Shown: piece after piece, positions 15,332-19,571 of the stretch
Layout of the letters: every line of letters begins with the position of its first letter
How positions within the stretch are numbered: position 1 is the stretch's first letter
NCBI GenBank assembly: GCA_002421985.1
Contig: DISF01000103.1
Coordinates: forward strand, 1 to 19,571
Origin: Roseovarius sp. UBA6217
GTDB taxonomy: Bacteria > Pseudomonadota > Alphaproteobacteria > Rhodobacterales > Rhodobacteraceae
Reading direction: 5' to 3'
Length of the DNA stretch: 19,571 nt
Translations under genes and position numbers: made by a program
Notes under the pieces: model-generated
Seen by the model: only the letters and a program-made list of their open reading frames with translations
The model's database searches: none
What the model was told of the DNA's origin: nothing

Positions 15332-16549
15332 TTACTGGCCTGCGCCGTAGCGCGCGGTCCAGTCCTGCTCCAGCCGGACCATCCACGACGGATGCGGCTC
15401 GGGCAGGGATTGGCCCAGTTCCGCGGGCGCGAGCGTGGCCACGCCAAGCTCGATCGCGTCAAACCGCGCGCGATCCTCGGCGGGCAGCTTGTCCAGCGCC
15501 AGAACGGTGCCGCTGCCCCAGACCTGCGGATCGGATTTATGCGCCTGCGCCTCGGGCGACATCAGGAAATTGGCGAGCACCAGCGCGCCCTCCTTGGCAT
15601 TGGCGTTATAGGGAATGGCGACAAAGCTCGCATTGCCGATGGTGCCGCCCTCCAGAACATAGGTGCGCACCGTGTCGGGTAGCTCGAAATTGGCGATAGC
15701 ATTCGACGGCTCGTTCGGATTGAAGCTCAGCGCAAGGTCGATCTCGCCATCGTTCATCAACTGAATGAGCCGCGGCCCCGATTGCGGATAGGCCGCGCCA
15801 CCGCGCCAGAGGTTCGGCGTGAGATCATCGAGATAGTCCCAAAGCGGCGCGGTGGCGGCCTCATAGCTTGCCTCGCTGACCGGCTCTTGCAACACCGCCG
15901 GATCGGGGGCCAGTTCCATCACCGCCTGTTTGAGGAAGGTGGAACCAAGGAAATCGGGCGGTTGCGGATAGGCAAAGCGGCCCGGATTGTCCCGCGCCCA
16001 GTCGAGCAGCGCGGGGATCGAGCGCGGCGGCGCGGCAAGCCGCGCGGTATCGTGATAGAACACGATCTGCGCCATGCCCCAGGGGGCCTCCAGCCCCTCG
16101 ACCGGCACGGTGAAATCCGAGGTCACGGCGGGCTTGCCCGCGACATCGACGAATTGCCAGTTGGGCAGATCCTCGGCCCAGGGGCCGAAGAGCAGACCCT
16201 GTTCCTTCATCGCCGCGAAATTCTCGCCGTTGATCCAGATGAGATCGACCGCGCCACCCGCATCCTTGCCCGCCGATTTCTCGGCGATGACACGGCTCAC
16301 GGCATCGGCGGTGTCCTTGAGCTTGACATGCTCGACGCTGACACCATGGCGCGATTTCACCTGATCGCCTGCCCAGGCGATATAGTCATTGGTGGCGTTC
16401 GACCCGCCCCAGGCGTGCCAATAGACGGTCTGGCCCTTTGCCGCTTGCGCGATGGCGGGCCAGTCCTTCGGGTCGGGCTTGACATCCTGCGCCGCGAGCG
16501 GCGCGGAGAGGGCAAGTGCCGCCAGCGCGGTCAGAATCTGTCGGATCAT
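15332..16549 (-). CDS. ynjB: ABC transporter periplasmic substrate-binding protein (YnjB-like)
   Basis: A 405-residue protein with a Sec signal peptide at residues 1-20 (MIRQILTALAALALSAPLAA), probably cleaved before QDVKPD. No lipobox cysteine is seen, so it should be a free periplasmic protein. The mature part starts DPKDWPAIAQAAKGQTVYWH followed by AWGGSNATNDYI, and contains VDLIWINGENFAAMKEQGLL and APWGMAQIVFYHD, typical of YnjB-type type-II solute-binding proteins. The ligand is not known; databases sometimes suggest thiamine for this group. The gene begins 26 bases after the kinase stop, with GGAG about eight bases upstream of the ATG, within the same operon. Confidence 0.88.
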   Translation of the reverse strand: MIRQILTALAALALSAPLAAQDVKPDPKDWPAIAQAAKGQTVYWHAWGGSNATNDYIAWAGDQVKSRHGVSVEHVKLKDTADAVSRVIAEKSAGKDAGGAVDLIWINGENFAAMKEQGLLFGPWAEDLPNWQFVDVAGKPAVTSDFTVPVEGLEAPWGMAQIVFYHDTARLAAPPRSIPALLDWARDNPGRFAYPQPPDFLGSTFLKQAVMELAPDPAVLQEPVSEASYEAATAPLWDYLDDLTPNLWRGGAAYPQSGPRLIQLMNDGEIDLALSFNPNEPSNAIANFELPDTVRTYVLEGGTIGNASFVAIPYNANAKEGALVLANFLMSPEAQAHKSDPQVWGSGTVLALDKLPAEDRARFDAIELGVATLAPAELGQSLPEPHPSWMVRLEQDWTARYGAGQ

Positions 16550-16575
16550 CAGGGGGTCTCCAGTCGGGTCAAAGG

Positions 16576-17634
16576 TTACAGAATATCGGCCAACAGGCCG
16601 AACTCGGAGTCAAGCCGCGCCGCCGTCGCGGGGTCGAGATAGTGATCGACGCGATCCCGGACATGGGCAATCAGCGCCGGCTCGCTATTGTCGGCCGCCC
16701 AGTCCTCGCCATCGTGGGCGACCTTGGCCTCGGCCCCCGAGAGCACGCGCCACTTCGCGCACCAAGTCATCGACCAGAGCCACATCGCGCGGCGCATCGG
16801 CAGAATCCACGGGGCCAGCGCGGCGCGCTCGGTCTCGGGAAGCGCACCCAGCCAGTGATGACAGGCGCGCGCCACCTGATGCGGCTCTAACACGGCGTAA
16901 CTCGCCACATCCCAGGTGGTCGAGGTATAGAGCGTGGCATGGGCCAGATCGAGCGGCGGCGCGCTGTAGCGGGCCTTTTCCAGATCGACCAGCACGGCGC
17001 GGCCCTCGGGCGTGATCAGGAAATTGCCGGGATGCGCGTCAAAGGAAATGAGCCGCTTGGGCGGGCGTGCCTTGCTTGCCGCCAGATCGCGCAACGCGGC
17101 GATATGCGTCTCTATCATGGCGCGCGTGTCCGTGTGCGCGGCGTGAAGATACGCGGCCTGAGCCTCGATTTCCGCCAGCAGGTCGGCCAGCGGATCGGCA
17201 GGATCGAGCAGTGGCGGGCGCGCGTCCGCATCGGGCATGGGCAGCGCATGGATCGCCGCCAGCGCCGCCATGATCGCGGGCAGGTCTTCGGGCAGGCAGG
17301 CGGCGCGGCCTTTGATCTCTTCCACGATCAGCCCGCCGCGCGGCAGCGCCTGCGACGGCGGCAGCACGGCATAGATGTGCGGCGCATGTCCCGACATGCT
17401 CGCACGGGTGAAACAGGCCGCCTGATAGGCGAGGTTTTCCGCCGCGCCAAGCCGCATCTGGCTTTGTTTCGGCAGCCGCGCGATGCGCCCGGTGCCGCGC
17501 AGGCGGATATGGTCATGCGCCAGCCCGGTATCGGGCATCAGCTCGGGCAGGCATGGGGCCTGCCCCTCGGCCTTGAGCGCCACCATCAGAGCGCGCAGAA
17601 GCGCGGCGCGCCGGTCTGGGGCCGCTTCGGTCAT
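16576..17634 (-). CDS. APH/choline-kinase-fold phosphotransferase
   Basis: A 352-residue protein of the aminoglycoside phosphotransferase/choline kinase/thiamine kinase superfamily. The catalytic loop reads ISFDAHPGNFLI (D199 as base, N204 for metal), and the metal-binding aspartate is D217 in VLVDLEKARY. The usual His of HxDxxxxN is a serine here (S197), as in some small-molecule kinases. Residues about 103-135 give the hinge (LIVEEIKGR) and the following helix. Its start codon overlaps the radical SAM stop by four bases, and it lies 26 bases before the binding-protein gene, so it probably phosphorylates the imported compound or something made from it. Choline, thiamine and amino-sugar-like alcohols are all possible; antibiotic resistance is unlikely in this context. 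Confidence 0.85.
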   Translation of the reverse strand: MTEAAPDRRAALLRALMVALKAEGQAPCLPELMPDTGLAHDHIRLRGTGRIARLPKQSQMRLGAAENLAYQAACFTRASMSGHAPHIYAVLPPSQALPRGGLIVEEIKGRAACLPEDLPAIMAALAAIHALPMPDADARPPLLDPADPLADLLAEIEAQAAYLHAAHTDTRAMIETHIAALRDLAASKARPPKRLISFDAHPGNFLITPEGRAVLVDLEKARYSAPPLDLAHATLYTSTTWDVASYAVLEPHQVARACHHWLGALPETERAALAPWILPMRRAMWLWSMTWCAKWRVLSGAEAKVAHDGEDWAADNSEPALIAHVRDRVDHYLDPATAARLDSEFGLLADIL

Positions 17635-18701
17635 TCCGCCGCCCGCTTTGCCGCCAGACGATCCGCGCGCAGGCGCTGCAATTCCGGCCCCAGCACGCTC
17701 GCAAAATAGCGATCACACCCGATGCAAAGGTTGCGGTAAGGCGCACCATCGGGGCGCGTGGTGCGCGATTCCTCCAGAAACCGCGCCATGTCCCAGCCCT
17801 GCGCCAGCCCCATCCGCTCGGGGTGGCCCATCGAAATCGCCTCCAGCGCCGGGTGACCCACCAGACTGTCAAGAATATCGTCCAGCCGCTCTTCACAGAG
17901 ATTGCCCAGCGGCGCGGCGGTCTTGAGACAGCAGGGGAACACATCGCCATTGGGATCGATCGAGACTTCCGACCCCGAATAGCCACGATTGAGAAACCCC
18001 AGCCCCCCCGACCAGACATTGCAGAAATTATCGGTGATCGTGGCCTTTGACAGCGAGTTTTCCCAGGCTCGACCGCGCGGCCAAATCTTGCCGATCCAGG
18101 CATCCTCGGTCGCGCCGAACATCGAATAGACCGGCTGATCCGCGGTCTGATCGGCCCAGTTGCGGGTGGTGGACGCCAGCGCGCTGTCGCGCATCCCGGC
18201 AGCATGAAACATCTCGCGCAGCCGGTCGATGAGCGGCACGCGTTTGTCGCCATCAAGGCCCACGTGAAAATCATCCATCCCGGCGCAGGAAATCATCCAG
18301 ACCCCGCGCGCCAGCAACTCGCTCACGATCTGCGGCGTGACCAGATCGCCGGTGGTCTGCACGATCACCCGCACGCCCTGCGGCCCGTATTTTGCCTGAA
18401 TAGACTCCAATGCCGGATAAAGCACCTCCTCGCGCACCGGATCGACCAGCACCTCGCCGCCGGCCAGAATGATCCGGCTTGCGCGGCGCTCGTAACCGCC
18501 GGGGGCGGTCTCGGAGGGGGCGTTGAGATCAAGATAGCTCAGCTCGTCGGGCAGACTGTCGATCACCTTGGGGAAGGTCGTGCGCGCCTCGTCCACCACC
18601 GCGCGCAGCGCACCGCGCACGTAAGGGCGAAAGCGCGATTCGTAGCAATGCTTGCAACGGCGGTGACAGGCCCAGCAAAGGACGTAGTAAATGCTTTCCA
18701 T
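17631..18701 (-). CDS. Radical SAM/SPASM domain protein
   Basis: A 356-residue protein starting MESIYYVLCW, chosen because AAGGAG sits nine bases upstream of the ATG at 18701. The [4Fe-4S]-AdoMet cluster motif CxxxCxxC is C12, C16 and C19 in CHRRCKHCY, with an extra C9. The SAM-binding GGE motif is at 81-83 in IILAGGEVLVDP. The C-terminal third carries a SPASM-type set: C227, then SIDPNGDVFPCCLK (C257, C258), C269 in GNLCEE, and C326 and C329 in NLCIGCDRY, enough for an auxiliary iron-sulfur cluster. SPASM enzymes often modify peptides, but no small precursor peptide gene is visible next to it. It is the first gene of an operon with a kinase and a YnjBCD-type importer. The reaction is unknown. 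Confidence 0.88.
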   Translation of the reverse strand: MESIYYVLCWACHRRCKHCYESRFRPYVRGALRAVVDEARTTFPKVIDSLPDELSYLDLNAPSETAPGGYERRASRIILAGGEVLVDPVREEVLYPALESIQAKYGPQGVRVIVQTTGDLVTPQIVSELLARGVWMISCAGMDDFHVGLDGDKRVPLIDRLREMFHAAGMRDSALASTTRNWADQTADQPVYSMFGATEDAWIGKIWPRGRAWENSLSKATITDNFCNVWSGGLGFLNRGYSGSEVSIDPNGDVFPCCLKTAAPLGNLCEERLDDILDSLVGHPALEAISMGHPERMGLAQGWDMARFLEESRTTRPDGAPYRNLCIGCDRYFASVLGPELQRLRADRLAAKRAAE

Positions 18702-18804
18702 GCGAGGGCGCTCCTTTCCGTCAATGGGGGAATAGCTGACACATCGGATAGGGCAGGGAAACATAGCCTGGCCAAATCTCACGGGATTGTCAGGGGGCTA
18801 CGCC

Positions 18805-19485
18805 TCAGACACCGACATGGCGCTGCGTGATCTCGGGTGTCAGCGCCGTCATCGCGCCCTCCCAGACGGTGCGGCCGCGCGCGAGGATCACGGCGCGGTT
18901 GGCGATTTGTGTCAACTCTTTCAAGGATTTGTCCACCAGCACGATCGCCATGCCGGTCTCTGCCCGCACGGTGTGGATCGCGGCCCATATCTCGGCGCGC
19001 ACCACCGGGGCAAGGCCCTCGGTCGCCTCATCCAGGATCAGAAGGCGCGGGTTGGTCATCAGCGCGCGCCCGATGGCCAGCATCTGTTGCTCGCCCCCCG
19101 AGAGCGAGGCGGCGCGCTGGCCCGCGCGCTCTGCCAGCCTGGGAAAGAGCGCGTGGACGCGCGCCATATCCCACGGGCCGGGGCGGGCAGCGGCGATGAG
19201 GTTTTCGGCCACCGTTAGCCCGGCGAAACAGCGCCGCCCCTCGGGCACAAGCCCGATCCCCGCCCGCGCCGCACGATAGGACGGCAGTGCGTGCAGGTCG
19301 CGCCCGTCAAAGACAAGCCGCCCTTGCGACCGTATCATCCGGCAGATCGCGCGCACGGTGGTGGTCTTGCCCATGCCGTTGCGGCCGAGCAGCGTCGCCA
19401 CCGTGCCGGATGCAACCTCCAGATCGACGCCGAACAGCGCCTGGCTCGACCCGTAGAAGCTTTCCACGCCGCTGAGCCGCAGCAT
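18805..19485 (-). CDS. livF: Branched-chain amino acid-type ABC transporter ATP-binding protein
   Basis: A 226-residue ATPase of LivF type. Walker A GRNGMGKTTT begins at residue 34, PEGRRCFAGLTVAEN is the LivF-typical stretch, the signature is LSGGEQQMLAIGRAL, and Walker B is LLILDEATEGLAP. The switch region reads VLVDKSLKEL, a variant I recall in roseobacter LivF proteins in place of the histidine form. It powers uptake of branched-chain amino acids, urea or similar amides. The ATG at 19485 overlaps the preceding stop (TGATG); a GTG at 19488 is the alternative. It ends 103 bases before the radical SAM gene on the same strand, in a gap without a clear terminator or promoter, so read-through into that operon is possible. 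Confidence 0.92.
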   Translation of the reverse strand: MLRLSGVESFYGSSQALFGVDLEVASGTVATLLGRNGMGKTTTVRAICRMIRSQGRLVFDGRDLHALPSYRAARAGIGLVPEGRRCFAGLTVAENLIAAARPGPWDMARVHALFPRLAERAGQRAASLSGGEQQMLAIGRALMTNPRLLILDEATEGLAPVVRAEIWAAIHTVRAETGMAIVLVDKSLKELTQIANRAVILARGRTVWEGAMTALTPEITQRHVGV

Positions 19486-19571
19486 CACGAATCGCTCTCC
19501 AAAGAATCGCTCCCGAGATAGGCGGCGCGCACGGCGGTATCGGCGCGGATGTCGTCCGGCGTGCCGGTGGC
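19485..19571 (-). CDS. livG: livG-like ABC ATPase, C-terminal end (cut by window end)
   Basis: The last 28 codons read ATGTPDDIRADTAVRAAYLG followed by SDSLESDS. G-T-P-x-x-I/V-R-x-D-x-x-V-x-x-A-Y-L-G is the standard C-terminus of LivG/UrtD-type ATPases of branched-chain amino acid importers. The stop TGA shares its last base with the livF start codon, the usual gene order and coupling for this transporter. The rest of the gene is outside the window. Confidence 0.8.
   Translation of the reverse strand, partial: ATGTPDDIRADTAVRAAYLGSDSLESDS

Noticed and set aside
16550..16575. Thiamine pyrophosphate riboswitch before the YnjB-like gene
   Set aside because: Only 26 bases separate the kinase stop from the binding-protein start, too short for the element, and none was recognised upstream of the radical SAM gene.
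16576..17634. Aminoglycoside resistance phosphotransferase
   Set aside because: Only the fold matches. The catalytic loop and the operon context with an importer and radical SAM enzyme point to a small-metabolite kinase.
1..19571. CRISPR arrays, rRNA genes or replication origins
   Set aside because: No spaced direct repeats, rRNA-like stretches or origin-type repeat clusters were seen on either strand.

Overview
The window looks like a chromosomal segment of an alphaproteobacterium of the Rhodobacteraceae (roseobacter-type). The grounds are GC-rich DNA with GC-ending codons, a class II/acetylpolyamine-type deacetylase, an AsnC-type regulator divergent from alanine dehydrogenase, and hypothetical proteins whose style I associate with roseobacters. 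This is judged from protein resemblance and base composition only, not from a search.

Layout. Positions 1-1650 are accessory DNA: the 3' end of an IS481-like element abuts a 5'-truncated DUF4041/T5orf172 gene of visibly lower GC, and the stretch ends at a tRNA-Arg(TCT) gene whose 3' end faces this DNA, as expected for an island integrated at a tRNA. Positions 1780-2120 hold a decayed ISAs1-family transposase fragment. Positions 2222-5423 carry three + strand housekeeping-type genes: a histone-deacetylase-family amidohydrolase, an MFS transporter tightly coupled to it, and asd with its own probable promoter and a terminator-like hairpin. Positions 5629-7820 carry three consecutive paralogous genes for a polytopic membrane protein I cannot assign to a characterised family. 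Positions 7846-10050 (- strand) hold a two-domain FbpB-type ABC permease without partners in this window and an Lrp/AsnC regulator. The regulator is divergent from ald (10185-11297). A 344-residue hypothetical membrane-anchored protein follows on the - strand, then an IS630-family transposase relic (about 12567-12830).

From 18701 down to 12952 a compact - strand operon runs: radical SAM/SPASM protein, APH-fold kinase, periplasmic binding protein, fused permease and ATPase (a YnjBCD-type importer). Overlaps or gaps of at most 26 bases suggest that one imported small molecule is handled by a kinase and a radical SAM enzyme. The right edge holds livF and the last codons of livG of a branched-chain amino acid/urea-type ABC transporter.

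The two parts most likely to be new biology are the triple membrane-protein array (a conserved EEISWG...R block and an E-x-N-x-H-N motif in all three copies) and the radical SAM-kinase-YnjBCD operon. Neither has a substrate that can be read from the sequence.
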